Of a stretch of DNA of 64,000 nt, positions 53,234 to 62,557 are shown one piece after another; within the stretch, counting starts at the first letter, position 1, and each line of letters starts with the position of its first letter. Source of the stretch: Sandaracinaceae bacterium (GTDB lineage: Bacteria; Myxococcota_A; Polyangia; Polyangiales; Houyiibacteriaceae); NCBI GenBank assembly GCA_020633075.1, contig JACKEI010000003.1, positions 372,001-436,000 on the forward strand, in the 5' to 3' direction. The position numbers and the translations under genes were made by a program. The notes beneath the pieces are model-generated. The model saw only the letters and a program-made list of their open reading frames with translations, did no database searches and was not told the DNA's origin.

Positions 53234-54142
53234 TCAGCAGAGGTAGCGCTCGCCGCCGTCGCACAGGATGGTGACGACGCGCTGCCCCTTCTCCATGCGG
53301 CGCGCGACCTCGAGCGCCGCGTGGACGTTCGCTCCCGCAGAGGGGCCCGTGAGCAGGCCCTCCTCGCGCGCCAAGCGCCCTGCCATCCGCTCGGCCGCCA
53401 AGTCCGTGACGGTCACCACGTCGTCGATCAGCTCCGTGTCCAGCACGCCCGGGATGAAGCCCGCGCCGAGCCCCTGGATGCCGTGCAGGCCCGGCTGTCC
53501 GCCCGAGAGCACCGCGCTCGCGCGCGGCTCCACCGCGACGATGCGCACGGAGGGGCGCCGCTCTTTGAGTACGCGCGCGATCCCCGTGAGCGTCCCGCCG
53601 GTCCCCACGCCCGCCACGAACGCGTCGATGGCGCCCTCGGTGGCCTCCCAGATCTCCTCGGCTGTGGTGCGCGCGTGCACGTCTGGGTTGGCGGGGTTCT
53701 CGAACTGCCGGGGCATGAACGAGTTGGGAGTCTGCGCCGCGATGCGCTCCGCCTCCTCGACGGCGCCGGCCATGCCGTCCTCGGCGGAGGTGAGCAGCAC
53801 CGTTGCGCCGTAGGAGGCGAGGATGTTGCGGCGGGCGAGGCTCATGTCCTCTGGCATGACGATGATGCACTGGTAGCCGCGCACGGCGGCGATCATGGCC
53901 AGGCTGATGCCGGTGTTGCCGCTGGTGGCCTCGACCAGCGTTGCCCCGGGCTGCAGGCGGCCGGCGCGCTCCTCGGCCTCTACCATGGCGAGCGCGGGGC
54001 GGTCCTTGACGGACCCGCCGGGGTTCTGGGACTCCAGCTTCGCGCACACCTGCGCGCCGACGTGTCCGCTCAGGCGCTTCAGGCGCACCAGCGGGGTCCT
54101 ACCGATGAGTTCGAGCGCGCCGTCGTAGATGCGATTGGTCAT
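53234..54142 (-). CDS. Cysteine synthase (O-acetylserine sulfhydrylase)
   Basis: A 302-residue PLP enzyme of the CysK/CysM type, making cysteine from O-acetylserine and sulfide. PLP Lys46 in NPGGSVKDRPA, substrate loop TSGNTGIS, phosphate-binding GVGTGGTLTG, and the C-terminal GLLTGPSAGAN and TILCDGGERYL. Residues fit both CysK and CysM; I cannot separate them, so no symbol. It converges on citrate synthase with a 42-base gap. Confidence 0.95.
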   Translation of the reverse strand: MTNRIYDGALELIGRTPLVRLKRLSGHVGAQVCAKLESQNPGGSVKDRPALAMVEAEERAGRLQPGATLVEATSGNTGISLAMIAAVRGYQCIIVMPEDMSLARRNILASYGATVLLTSAEDGMAGAVEEAERIAAQTPNSFMPRQFENPANPDVHARTTAEEIWEATEGAIDAFVAGVGTGGTLTGIARVLKERRPSVRIVAVEPRASAVLSGGQPGLHGIQGLGAGFIPGVLDTELIDDVVTVTDLAAERMAGRLAREEGLLTGPSAGANVHAALEVARRMEKGQRVVTILCDGGERYLC

Positions 54143-54196
54143 GCTGCGTGGAGGATATCACGCGCCGCGTCCGCCGGCCGCGATCCTCGAGCGTGA

Positions 54197-56572
54197 TCAC
54201 GGCGCGGGCGGGGGGTCTTCGACGCGCAGCGGGATCATGACGGGCGTGCGGTGACGTGCTGCGTCTGCGCTCGCCAGGTGCGTGACCGGGCCCGCCCCCG
54301 CGCAGCTCACAGCCCCGCCCTGGTGGATGCCGCAGCAGTAGCCCTCGCTGCAGTCCAGCGAGACGCGCTGCCCCTGGTCCATGACCGCGGTGTCCGAGAC
54401 GGGGGTCGGGCTACGCACCTGCGCACTCTCTACCCCTGTCCCCGTCTCGCCGCTGCGGTTCTGACCCCAACACACGTAGCCGCCCCGTCGCGGCTTCGCG
54501 CAGCGCACGCCTTGTCCCACCACCACGCGGTCGACGAAGGTGAGCCCGGAGACGAGCTCCGCCGAGGCCGGCTCCGCGCTGCCTGGCGGGATCTCCCAGC
54601 AGCTCACCCGGCCGCCGCGCGACGCGACGCAGCCCGTGCGGTGGCCGGCGTCGATCTGGACACCACCCGCGACGCCGCGCACCAGGCGGGCCTCGGTGGT
54701 CACGCGGCCAGGGACCGGGCCCCAGCAGGACACGCGGCCGTCCTCGACGATGGCGCACCCGAGCCCGGAGCCGACCGCGACGGCTGCGGGACGGTTCAGC
54801 CCGCTGATGGTCTGCACACCGAGGCCCCGGCCCGCGTTGCGGGCGGCCAGGCGCTCTGCGGCGGTGAACAGCGCGGCACCGCTGCAGCGGACGACCCCGC
54901 CGGCGAGCAGCGCGCAGGTGATGCGCTCCCCGGCCGAGACGGCGAGCGCACCGCGAAAGGCGGGGACCGCGACGGGCAGCGACGAAGCGTCCCCCGAACC
55001 GTCGCCGAACCCGCCGTCTTGAGCACCCCAGCACGCGACCCGGGCGTCCGCGAGCAGCGCGCAGGTGTGGTTCGTCCCCGCGCTCAGCGCGACGACCCCC
55101 GACAGCCCCGCCACCTGCACCCCGCGCTCGTACGAGGAGCCCGAGCGCCCGTGGCCGAGCTGCCCCAGCGTGCCTCCACCCCAGCACCACACCGTGCCGT
55201 CCGCCGACAGCGCGCACACGTGCTCCACGCCCGTCGCGATGGCGCGCGGCACCGGGCCTGCGAGCGGCGCTGCGAGGGCCCGCGTGTCTTCCGAAGGTAC
55301 CCGCGAGCCCGCGCCCAGCTCGCTCAGCGCGCCAACGCGGTGGGCGGTGCGGAAGGGCTCGTAGCTCGCGACGCCCTGCTGCCCCTCACGCGCTCGTCCC
55401 CAGCACCACACGGACAGGTCGCTCGTGATGCCGCAGGTGTGCGCCCCACCCGCCGCGACTCGGATGACCCCTGTGAGGCCGCGCACGGCGATGGGCCCGT
55501 GACCGTCCGCGCTGGGCGCGCCCAGGCGGTCCTCCGTGCGTTCGCCCCAACACATGACGCCCAGCGTCGGTCCCACGATCGCGCAGGCGTGCGTCGCGCC
55601 GATGGTCAGCGCGCGCGCGTCGCGCACCTCGTGGACCTCGACGGGCATGAAGCTCGCGGCGGAGCGCATGCCGTCACCCAGCTGCCCCTGCGAGCCCGCC
55701 CCGAAGCAGCGCACGCGCCCCTCTCCGGAGCCGCGTGCGCACGTCAGCGCGCCACCCGCCTCGACGTCCACGATGTCCCGCAGCGGCAGCTCGGTCCACG
55801 GCTCGGCGTGCGTGGGAGCGAGGCCCAGCTGCCCCGCGCGGTTGTCGCCCCTGCAGCGCAGCACCCCGCTGGCCAACAGGGCGCAGACGTGTGCCTTGCC
55901 CGCCGCGATGTCCACCACCCCGTGCAGCGTCGCGTTGTTCGCCAGGACCTCGCCGTCGTCCGCCGGAGACTGACTCTCGGGCGCGATCTGCGTGTCGGGC
56001 TCTGGCAGCGCGCCCAGGCAGTAGAGCTCGCGGGCTCGCGTCCGCACGCATGTGAACGCGTCCCCGGCCACGACTTGCAGCGCGTCTGTGACGTCGGGCA
56101 CGCGCACCGCCCCCAGCGTCGCCTCGTCGATGCCCAGCTGCTCGCGCGCCGCCTCTCCCCAGCAGTAGAGCGCGCCGTCGCGTGTGGTGGCGCAGGTGTG
56201 CCGGCTGCCACAGGCGAGGCTGGTGGCTTGGGCTACGCCGACGACGCGCTCGAAGGAGCGCCGCGTCCGGTGTGCCAGCGAGCCCAGCTGTCCGTCCAGA
56301 CCGAGCCCCGCGCACGCCACGTGCTGGTCCGGCGTGATGACGCAGGTGTGGAACTCACCCGCGCAGATGGCGACGCTTGCGGGCTCGCTCCCGGGAGCCA
56401 GCGTCGGCGGGGTGGGCGAGGCGAGCTCGTCACCGTCTCCTCCGCAGCCTGCCGCCACCAGAGTCAGAATCAGCGTCACCGCAAGCGCCGCCCGCTCGAG
56501 CCGCCAGGTGCAGCTGGGCGGGCAGGTCGTGAGCGAGGGGCGCGCGCGGGCCGCGCCGCGGCGCAGCGTCAC
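54197..56572 (-). CDS. RCC1-repeat lipoprotein
   Basis: A 791-residue exported protein starting with GTG, which overlaps the phoH stop (GTGA). The signal segment ALAVTLILTLVAAGC has a good lipobox, so it is probably a lipoprotein. The body is a series of RCC1-type propeller repeats, about 50 residues each, with hallmark HTCAI...CWG(x)nGQLG: GEFHTCVITPDQHVACAGLGLDGQLG, GSRHTCATTRDGALYCWG, KAHVCALLASGVLRCRG, GATHACAIVGPTLGVMCWG, GVEHVCALSADGTVWCWGGG. Each repeat has a paired Cys. Such Cys-rich RCC1 lipoproteins are frequent in myxobacteria; ligand unknown. Confidence 0.92.
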   Translation of the reverse strand: MTLRRGAARARPSLTTCPPSCTWRLERAALAVTLILTLVAAGCGGDGDELASPTPPTLAPGSEPASVAICAGEFHTCVITPDQHVACAGLGLDGQLGSLAHRTRRSFERVVGVAQATSLACGSRHTCATTRDGALYCWGEAAREQLGIDEATLGAVRVPDVTDALQVVAGDAFTCVRTRARELYCLGALPEPDTQIAPESQSPADDGEVLANNATLHGVVDIAAGKAHVCALLASGVLRCRGDNRAGQLGLAPTHAEPWTELPLRDIVDVEAGGALTCARGSGEGRVRCFGAGSQGQLGDGMRSAASFMPVEVHEVRDARALTIGATHACAIVGPTLGVMCWGERTEDRLGAPSADGHGPIAVRGLTGVIRVAAGGAHTCGITSDLSVWCWGRAREGQQGVASYEPFRTAHRVGALSELGAGSRVPSEDTRALAAPLAGPVPRAIATGVEHVCALSADGTVWCWGGGTLGQLGHGRSGSSYERGVQVAGLSGVVALSAGTNHTCALLADARVACWGAQDGGFGDGSGDASSLPVAVPAFRGALAVSAGERITCALLAGGVVRCSGAALFTAAERLAARNAGRGLGVQTISGLNRPAAVAVGSGLGCAIVEDGRVSCWGPVPGRVTTEARLVRGVAGGVQIDAGHRTGCVASRGGRVSCWEIPPGSAEPASAELVSGLTFVDRVVVGQGVRCAKPRRGGYVCWGQNRSGETGTGVESAQVRSPTPVSDTAVMDQGQRVSLDCSEGYCCGIHQGGAVSCAGAGPVTHLASADAARHRTPVMIPLRVEDPPPAP

Positions 56573-57714
56573 GACCCGGCGTCTCCTGGCTCCGCCGCGG
56601 CGGGCCTCGGCGGCAGGCTCTCCCGGTCGTCGTCGCGCCTCTCGTCGCGGTAGCGTCCCCCGCCGCGCTCGCGCTCGTCGTCCATCAGCGCACCACGCTC
56701 TCGTCGGCGCTCGTCACGTGCCGCCTCGCGGCGCGCGTCCCGCTCGTCGTATGCGCGCACGATGCGCTGCACCAGCGGGTGGCGCACCACGTCGTTGTCG
56801 TTGAAGCGCACGAAGCCGATGCCCTCGATGCCCTCGAGGAGGTGCTCCGCGTCGCGCAGCCCGCTGCGCGTGGAGTGAGGCAGGTCGACCTGCGTGATGT
56901 CGCCCGTGATGACCGCCTTGGAGTCGAAGCCCAGGCGCGTGAGGAACATCTTCATCTGCTCGGACGTGGTGTTCTGCGCCTCGTCCAGGACGACGAAGCT
57001 CGCGTTCAGCGTGCGCCCCCGCATGAAGGCCAGCGGCGCGACCTCGATGGTGCCGCGCTCCATGAGGCCGGCAACCTTCTCGGCGTCCATCATGTCGTGC
57101 AGCGCGTCGTAGAGGGGGCGCAGGTACGGGTTGATCTTCTCCGCCAGATCTCCAGGCAGGAAGCCCAGCTTCTCGCCCGCCTCCACGGCGGGGCGCGTGA
57201 GGATGATGCGCTTCACGCGCTTCTCCTGGAGCGCGCGCACCGCCATCGCCATCGCCAGGTAGGTCTTGCCCGTGCCCGCCGGGCCGACACCGAAGACCAC
57301 GTCGTTGTCACGGATGGCCTGCAGGTAGAGCTGCTGGGTGAGTCCCTTCGGCGCGATGGCGCGACGGCCCTGAGCGGCGACGACCACGTCGTCGAACAGA
57401 CGCCGCAGGTTGACCTGGGGGTGGGTGCGCAGCGTGCGGGCCGCGCGCGCCAGCTCGAGGCTCGAGAGGTTGCGGTCCCCGAGCACGTCCAGCAGCTGCA
57501 CCAGCGTGCGCTCCATGCTCGCGACGTCCTCCGCCGCGCCGTGAATGCGCAGGGTGGTCCCGCGCTGACCGAGCGTGACGCGGAACTCCTCGCCCAACGA
57601 GCGCAGGTGCGCGCCGCTCGGTCCCGTCAGCTTCAGCAGCAGCTCGGGCTCCCCAACCTCGACATCCACGGTGGTGGGCGGCGCGAGGGGAGCTGCGGTA
57701 GATGTCATGGTCAC
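56569..57714 (-). CDS. phoH: PhoH-family ATPase
   Basis: A 381-residue cytoplasmic ATPase of the PhoH/YbeZ family. The N-terminal KH-like region (30-70) leads to Walker A GPAGTGKT (144-151) and Walker B FVVLDEAQN. The family signature KRIILTRPAVEAGEKLGFLPGDL and NASFVVLDEAQNTTSEQMKMFLTRLG, GDITQVDLPHSTRSGL are intact. A charged tail (about 335-381, many Arg/Asp/Glu) extends beyond the usual end. PhoH/YbeZ usually works with the endoribonuclease YbeY in rRNA processing; ybeY is not here. The stop overlaps the RCC1 gene start. Confidence 0.94.
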   Translation of the reverse strand: MTMTSTAAPLAPPTTVDVEVGEPELLLKLTGPSGAHLRSLGEEFRVTLGQRGTTLRIHGAAEDVASMERTLVQLLDVLGDRNLSSLELARAARTLRTHPQVNLRRLFDDVVVAAQGRRAIAPKGLTQQLYLQAIRDNDVVFGVGPAGTGKTYLAMAMAVRALQEKRVKRIILTRPAVEAGEKLGFLPGDLAEKINPYLRPLYDALHDMMDAEKVAGLMERGTIEVAPLAFMRGRTLNASFVVLDEAQNTTSEQMKMFLTRLGFDSKAVITGDITQVDLPHSTRSGLRDAEHLLEGIEGIGFVRFNDNDVVRHPLVQRIVRAYDERDARREAARDERRRERGALMDDERERGGGRYRDERRDDDRESLPPRPAAAEPGDAGS

Positions 57715-57787
57715 GATATTACCTCATGCACTCCGTCGGTGCGCGCGGAACCTGGGGCTCGCCCCCGCGCTTCGCAAGAGGCGTCAC

Positions 57788-58093
57788 TCACGTGTCCGCG
57801 GCCTCGAGCGTGGCGTCCCCCTCCGCGACCATCACCAGCTGACACGCCAGACGCTCGCCGGGCAGGTTGCCGAAGAGGTCCAACACGGCCAGCTCGTCTT
57901 CGCCGGCCGGTGCGAAGTGCGCGGCGCCAGCCAGGACGCGCACGCGGCAGGTGCCGCAGTTGGCGGAGCGGCAGGAGTAGGGGATGTCGGCCGCGGGGTA
58001 GTCGTCACACACGTCCAGCACGCGCAGCCCGGCCACGGGATCGACCGGCAGCTCGAAGGTCAGCCCAGCGGGCTCGAAGCGAAGACGCGCCAT
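57788..58093 (-). CDS. 2Fe-2S ferredoxin (plant/adrenodoxin-type fold)
   Basis: A 101-residue electron-transfer protein. The cluster ligands are Cys41, Cys46 and Cys49 (SCRSANCGTC) with Cys84 (ERLACQLV), spacing CxxxxCxxC...C, which is the chloroplast/adrenodoxin-type 2Fe-2S pattern. It starts MARLRFEPAGLTFEL with ATG at 58093. No reductase is adjacent. It could be the redox partner of the P450 at 5.7 kb or of the RlmN-like radical SAM protein; this is speculation. It is divergent from a TPR protein with a 90-base gap. Confidence 0.88.
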   Translation of the reverse strand: MARLRFEPAGLTFELPVDPVAGLRVLDVCDDYPAADIPYSCRSANCGTCRVRVLAGAAHFAPAGEDELAVLDLFGNLPGERLACQLVMVAEGDATLEAADT

Positions 58094-58183
58094 GACCGTT
58101 GTTACCGCGCCGCAGCGCGCGCGGCCACCGTCACGCGCCACAAGGTTGCTGTGCGGGCGCTCGGCAGGATACCTTCGAGACCC

Positions 58184-58891
58184 ATGGACGACCGCACCAA
58201 GCAGATCCTCGCACTCGGCCGAGAGCACTACGAGAAGCGGGAGTTCGACAAGGCCGAACACTACCTGCAGCAGTGCTTGGAGCGCGACGTGCGCTTCGCG
58301 GACGTGCTCAACATGCTGGGCGTCATCGCCCACGACCGCGGTCAGCTGGAAGAAGCGCAGCACCACTTCGAGGACGCGCTGCGCGTGAACCCCAACTACA
58401 CCGAGGCGGCGCTCAACCTCTCGGTCACGTACAACGACGTGGGGCGCTACGACGACGCGCAGCGCATCTACCAGGCCGCGATGGACCACGGGGAAGAGGC
58501 GCCCGGTAAGCTGGACCCCTTCGTGATGGGCAAGATCGCGAACCTGCACGTGGAGACCGCTCAGGGCTACACGGACGTCGGGCTGATCTCGGAGGCCATG
58601 CACGAGCTCCGCAAGGCGCTGCTGCTGTGTCCCCACTTCGCGGATGTGCGCGTGAAGCTGGCCAACCTGTACAAGCAGCAGGGTGACCCCGCTGCGGCCG
58701 TGCACGAGCTCAAAGAGGCCATCAAGCAGCGGGACACGTACGTGCCCGCGTACGTGGCGCTGGGCGTGGTGCAGCTCGGGCTGGGCGAGCAGGAGGCGGC
58801 GCGCCGTTCTTGGCAGCGCGCCATCGAGCTCGAGCCCGATCACAAGTCGGCGCAGATGTACCTGCGCATGCTCGAGACCCAGCGCCGCTGA
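58184..58891 (+). CDS. TPR-repeat cytoplasmic protein
   Basis: A 235-residue protein of tetratricopeptide repeats with no signal peptide. Repeats include YEKREFDKAEHYLQQCLERD, LNMLGVIAHDRGQLEEAQHHFEDALRVNPNY, LSVTYNDVGRYDDAQRIYQAAM, LISEAMHELRKALLLCPHFADVRVKLANLYKQQGD and YVALGVVQLGLGEQEAARRSWQRAIELEPDH. At least five motifs fill nearly all the sequence. It should act as a protein-protein scaffold in the cytoplasm. No partner is visible. Confidence 0.92.
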   Translation: MDDRTKQILALGREHYEKREFDKAEHYLQQCLERDVRFADVLNMLGVIAHDRGQLEEAQHHFEDALRVNPNYTEAALNLSVTYNDVGRYDDAQRIYQAAMDHGEEAPGKLDPFVMGKIANLHVETAQGYTDVGLISEAMHELRKALLLCPHFADVRVKLANLYKQQGDPAAAVHELKEAIKQRDTYVPAYVALGVVQLGLGEQEAARRSWQRAIELEPDHKSAQMYLRMLETQRR

Positions 58892-58957
58892 GCTGCGTCC
58901 GGGGCCGGTGCGCGACGTGGCACCACCCGCCGGCGAACGTGGCTGCGCGTCAGGGGC

Positions 58958-59785
58958 TCAGAGATCTGCGAGCTCGGCGCGCGCGGACGCGGCCTGCTCG
59001 GAGTCCGGAAAGCTGGCCACGAGCTCCTCGAACGCCTGGCGAGCGCGCTCTGGCTCGTGGGTGTCCAAGAAGGTGCGGCCGAGCAGCAGCAGGGCCCGCG
59101 GCTCGACGCCGCTGCCGTGGTACGTGGCGAGCAGCGTCTGCACGCGCCCGATGGTCGCGCGGTAGGCCCGACGGGAGCGGTAGAACTCGGCGGCGTAGAG
59201 CTCGTGCTCGGCCAAGAGCGCCAGGCAGCGCTGCTCCATGCGCCGCGCCTCGGCGACGCGGCTGTCCTCGGGGAAGTCCAGGATGAAGCGGCGCAGCTGG
59301 CTCAGTGCGTCCCGTGTGGCGCCCTGGTCGCGCTCCCAGGAAGGCGGAACCAGGAACCAGTCGCTCGGGATCTGCGCGTAGTAGCTCTCTGCGATGCGGA
59401 AGCGGGCGTAGACCACCTCCACGTGCGACGGCCGAAAGCGGATGAACTCGCGGTAGCCAGCGAGCGCCTCCGCGTACTGCTTCTGCTCGAACTTGCAGTC
59501 CGCGATGCGCAGCTCGGCCAGGGCCGCGAAGCGGCTGAAGCGGAACTCGGTGCGCACCGCCGCGAACTTCGGCTCGGCCGAGAGGCAGTTGCCGTCACGG
59601 AACTCGGCCAGGGCGGCGCTGTAGCGACCGCGCGCGTCGTCCGAGTCGCCCTGCTCGTCCGAGCCCCCGCCTTCGCCATGCAAGGTGACTTGGCTGGACG
59701 GACTGGTGGTCGCTCCACCGCACGCGGCGAGCACGCTGATCGCGCAGAGCGCGAGGAGGGAGCTGGGGCGGCGACTCGTTCGCAT
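58958..59785 (-). CDS. BamD-like outer-membrane assembly lipoprotein
   Basis: About 275 residues from the ATG at 59785. Lipoprotein signal SLLALCAISVLAAC with a good lipobox (LAAC). Then an acidic Gly/Ser linker and a BamD/YfiO-type TPR solenoid: YSAALAEFRDGNCLSAEPKFAAVRTEFRFSRFAALAELRIADCKFEQKQYAEALAGYREFIRFRPSHVEVVYARFRIAESYYAQIP (family layout, with the conserved YAxFRIAxSYY). The later VQTLLATYHGSGVEPRALLLLGRTFLDTHEPERARQAFEELV completes the solenoid. A role in the BAM complex or in a BamD-like envelope complex is likely. I leave the symbol empty because paralogues exist in myxobacteria. Confidence 0.85.
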   Translation of the reverse strand: MRTSRRPSSLLALCAISVLAACGGATTSPSSQVTLHGEGGGSDEQGDSDDARGRYSAALAEFRDGNCLSAEPKFAAVRTEFRFSRFAALAELRIADCKFEQKQYAEALAGYREFIRFRPSHVEVVYARFRIAESYYAQIPSDWFLVPPSWERDQGATRDALSQLRRFILDFPEDSRVAEARRMEQRCLALLAEHELYAAEFYRSRRAYRATIGRVQTLLATYHGSGVEPRALLLLGRTFLDTHEPERARQAFEELVASFPDSEQAASARAELADL

Positions 59786-59869
59786 GCGGCTTCGTAGCGC
59801 CCTCTGCGCGCGCACACAAGCCCCGGAGCGCCGAACGAGCCTGTGATCCCGGCGACGCTGGGTCGGGCG

Positions 59870-61159
59870 TCAGAGCCCGCGGAGCTTGGCCTCGATGCCG
59901 GCACGCCCGCTGGGGGCCGCTGCGGCGAGCGCCTGTTGGTAGTACGCGCGGGCGCGGGTGCGGTCGTTGCGGGCGACCATGACGTCACCGTACAGCTCGA
60001 GGGCGTCCGCGTTGCCGGGGTGCTGCTCGAGCGCGCGGTCCAGGTACGCGGTCGCGAAGAGGGGGCGCCCGAGGCGGATGGCCAAGCGCGCCCCCGTGAG
60101 CAACGGCGTCGGGTCGCTCGGGTTCATGTCCGCAGCGCCGCGGTAGCCCTCGAGGGCCTCTTCGTAGCGCTCGGTCGCCGCGAACACGTCGGCCAGCGCG
60201 CTGGCCGTCTCGGCGTCGTTGGGCACCAGCTCGAGGGCGCGGCGAAAGCTGGCCTCGGCAGCCGGGAGCTCCCCTTGCGCGACCTGCACGTGACCCAAGG
60301 CCGCGTGCGCGGGGGCGAGCCCGCTGTCCAGCGACAGAGCCCGTGACAGCGCCGCTCGTGCCTCGGCGTAGTGCCCGGCAAGCTGCTCGGCGCGTCCGAG
60401 ATCGGCCTGCGCGACCGCCCATGTGGGGTTGCCTTCGGCGGCGCCCCGCAACAGAGCGAGCCCCTCCTCGCCTCCCAGCAGCTGTCCCAGCGCGCGCTGC
60501 ACTTCGGGCCAGCTCGCCTCGAGCCGCTGCGCCTCGCGCAGCGCCGTGATGGCCTCGGCGCGCCGCCCCGTCGCCGCGTAGAGCAGCCCCATGCCCAAGT
60601 GCGGGGCCGCCGAGGTCGGGTCCAGCTCGGCAGCGCGGCGATAGGCCGTCAGCGCGTTCTCGGTGTCCGCGCGGAAGCGGTAGGCGTCGCCGAGGGCGAG
60701 GTGTGCCTGGGGGAGGTCCGGCATCTCGCGCAGCACCACCTCCAGCTCCTCGAAGGCGCGCGCGCTGCGCTGCCCGACCAAGAACGCCTTCGCTCGGCAC
60801 ACGCGTGACCACGCCGAGTTCTGCTCGGTGGCGCGCTCGAGCGCAGTGCACGCCCGGCGCGACGCGTTCCAGTCCCCGCTGGCGAACACCGCCTCGGCGA
60901 CCTCCAGGAGGGCCGCAGGGTCGTTACGCGAGAGGCGCGCCGCCACCTTGAACTCGCGCTCGGCCGCGCGGAACTGCCCGGCGCGGAGCAGGGCGCGGGC
61001 GTACGCCCGGTGTGGGGCCGCGTCGGAGCGCGCTTGCCGCGCGGCTCGCTGCAGCGCGGGCAGCTGGGGCGCCTGCGCCAGAGCCTCGCTGGCCTCCCCC
61101 GTGAGGGCGGCGCCGAAGAGCAGCGAGGCCGCGAGGAGGGTGATGTGGGTGCAGCGCAT
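59870..61159 (-). CDS. Exported TPR-repeat protein
   Basis: A 429-residue periplasmic protein. Signal peptide MRCTHITLLAASLLFGAALTGEASEALA. It is built of about ten TPR motifs (for example AYARALLRAGQFRAAEREFKVAARL, AHLALGDAYRFRADTENALTAYRRAAELDPTS, ADLGRAEQLAGHYAEARAALSRALSLDSG, VARNDRTRARAYYQQALAAAAP). It is a scaffold; the partner is unknown. It is on the same strand as, and 84 bases upstream of, the BamD-like gene, and 29 bases downstream of the thioesterase. Confidence 0.9.
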   Translation of the reverse strand: MRCTHITLLAASLLFGAALTGEASEALAQAPQLPALQRAARQARSDAAPHRAYARALLRAGQFRAAEREFKVAARLSRNDPAALLEVAEAVFASGDWNASRRACTALERATEQNSAWSRVCRAKAFLVGQRSARAFEELEVVLREMPDLPQAHLALGDAYRFRADTENALTAYRRAAELDPTSAAPHLGMGLLYAATGRRAEAITALREAQRLEASWPEVQRALGQLLGGEEGLALLRGAAEGNPTWAVAQADLGRAEQLAGHYAEARAALSRALSLDSGLAPAHAALGHVQVAQGELPAAEASFRRALELVPNDAETASALADVFAATERYEEALEGYRGAADMNPSDPTPLLTGARLAIRLGRPLFATAYLDRALEQHPGNADALELYGDVMVARNDRTRARAYYQQALAAAAPSGRAGIEAKLRGL

Positions 61160-61188
61160 GATGACCCTCGAATTATGCAGTGCGGGGC

Positions 61189-61749
61189 CTAGCCCGCAAC
61201 TTTCGCGGGGAGCGCTCTCGCCGCCAAGCGCTGCGCGCGGCGCTCCTGGGCCTCGCGCTCGCGCTGCCGTTCTTCGTCAGTGGTGAGCTGCAGGCGCGGG
61301 ACTGGCAGCGGTCGACCGTCCACCACGTTCACGAAGGTCAGGAAGGACTCGACGCACACCGTGCGCGCCCGCGTGCGGCGGTCCTCGCGCTCGACGCGCA
61401 CGCCGACCTCCATCGAGGAGCCGAAGGCGGCGTTGACCTGCGCGCGGAGGCACACGACGTCGCCGAGGCGGATGGGCGCGTGGAACTCCATCGCGTCCAC
61501 GCGCGCGGTGACGGCCACCTCGCCGCAGTGCCGCTGAGCCGCGATGGCCGCGCAGATGTCCACCCAGCTCATGATCACGCCGCCGAACGCCGTCCCGACC
61601 ACGTTCGTGTGCTGGGGCAGCACCATCTCGGTCATCTCGGTCAGCGAGTCGCTGGGCGGGCGCCCCTCGCGGAGCGCAGCGGCGTCACCGGGGGAGGTGG
61701 CGGAGGGAGAAGTCGGGGCGTCGGGGCTGGGGCTCGAGGGGTCGGTCAT
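61189..61749 (-). CDS. Acyl-CoA thioesterase (hotdog fold)
   Basis: 186 residues from the ATG at 61749. Hydrolyses acyl-CoA to free acid and CoA. The hotdog core reads MTEMVLPQHTNVVGTAFGGVIMSWVDICAAIAA, with the catalytic His/Asn/Asp region typical of the YciA/BFIT class, followed by VDAMEFHAPIRLGDVVCLRAQVNAAFGSSMEVGV and a C-terminal charged helix. There is a low-complexity Ser/Pro leader of about 35 residues. The stop of the upstream GIDE-like gene is 4 bases away, so the acyltransferase, GIDE-like protein and thioesterase probably form a lipid-related operon. Confidence 0.93.
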   Translation of the reverse strand: MTDPSSPSPDAPTSPSATSPGDAAALREGRPPSDSLTEMTEMVLPQHTNVVGTAFGGVIMSWVDICAAIAAQRHCGEVAVTARVDAMEFHAPIRLGDVVCLRAQVNAAFGSSMEVGVRVEREDRRTRARTVCVESFLTFVNVVDGRPLPVPRLQLTTDEERQREREAQERRAQRLAARALPAKVAG

Positions 61750-61753
61750 GCGC

Positions 61754-62557
61754 TCAGGGAAGCACACGCGCGTAGGTCAGCCCAGCCAACAGCGCCAACC
61801 CCAGCGCCAGGACCACGAACGCCCGCGAGGCGCGCTGCATGGCCCGCTGCGCGGAGAGCTGCGCGCGGCGGTAGTCCTCGAGGGAGCCGCGGGTGAGCTC
61901 GAGCTGAAAGCGCGTGGACGACCCGAGCGTGCGCGTGCCCCGCTCGTCGAGGGTGAGCTCACCCAGGGCCAGGACCTCCACCCCGAGCGGGAGCTGGCGG
62001 TAGCGCAGGCGCAGCGTGCCCTCGTCCAGCTCGCCGCGGAGCGCGGAGGCCGGCTCGGCGTCGAGCGCTGCGACGAACGCACGCTCCGCCTCGGACCAAC
62101 CGCCGTCCGTCCACGTGTCGTCGACCCAGGCGCCGTCGCGCCAGCGGGCCTCGCGCGTGACCTCCGCTGCTTCGGCCGGCAGCAGCGCGCCTCTCAGCGC
62201 CAGCGTGACCTGCTCGTCGCCGGCTCGGAGGGCGGCCCTGGCGTACTGCGCGTCTTGCTGCACCGTCTCCGCGGCGCGGGCTTCCCCTCGCGCGCTTCCG
62301 GCGCGTGTCACGGACAGCTCGTAGAACAAGCACGGCGCGCCGTCCACGGGGCAGGTGAGCGCGTCCCCGTCCGCCACGAGGGTGCCTCGCGTCGCGTTCA
62401 CCTCTCCCGCGAGCAGCGCGCGCAGCGGGCGCTCCTGCAGCGCCATGACCCTCTCGGTCCGGATGCGCGTGTCGGTGCCGCGCATGTGTCCCAGAATCCA
62501 AGCGAAGAAGAGCGCCATGACGGCGCCTCCCAACCACAAGCCAACTGCCACAGTCAT
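61754..62557 (-). CDS. Membrane protein with GIDE-like domain
   Basis: A 267-residue protein with an N-terminal membrane segment (LWLGGAVMALFFAWILGHM) and a C-terminal one (AFVVLALGLALLAGLTYARVL). The middle has the pattern of GIDE/MUL1-type modules: ALLAGEVNATRGTLVADGDALTCPVDGAPCLFYELSVTR (roughly the segment binding the C-terminal RING in eukaryotes), then DEQVTLALRGALLPAEAAE and a WVDDTWTDGG loop. No RING finger is present; bacterial members lack it. The role is unknown. Its ATG overlaps the acyltransferase stop (ATGA). Confidence 0.75.
   Translation of the reverse strand: MTVAVGLWLGGAVMALFFAWILGHMRGTDTRIRTERVMALQERPLRALLAGEVNATRGTLVADGDALTCPVDGAPCLFYELSVTRAGSARGEARAAETVQQDAQYARAALRAGDEQVTLALRGALLPAEAAEVTREARWRDGAWVDDTWTDGGWSEAERAFVAALDAEPASALRGELDEGTLRLRYRQLPLGVEVLALGELTLDERGTRTLGSSTRFQLELTRGSLEDYRRAQLSAQRAMQRASRAFVVLALGLALLAGLTYARVLP

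Noticed and set aside
57788..58843. 351-residue protein on the minus strand over the TPR gene
   Set aside because: Only its last 101 residues look real (the ferredoxin); the rest is antisense to the TPR repeats.
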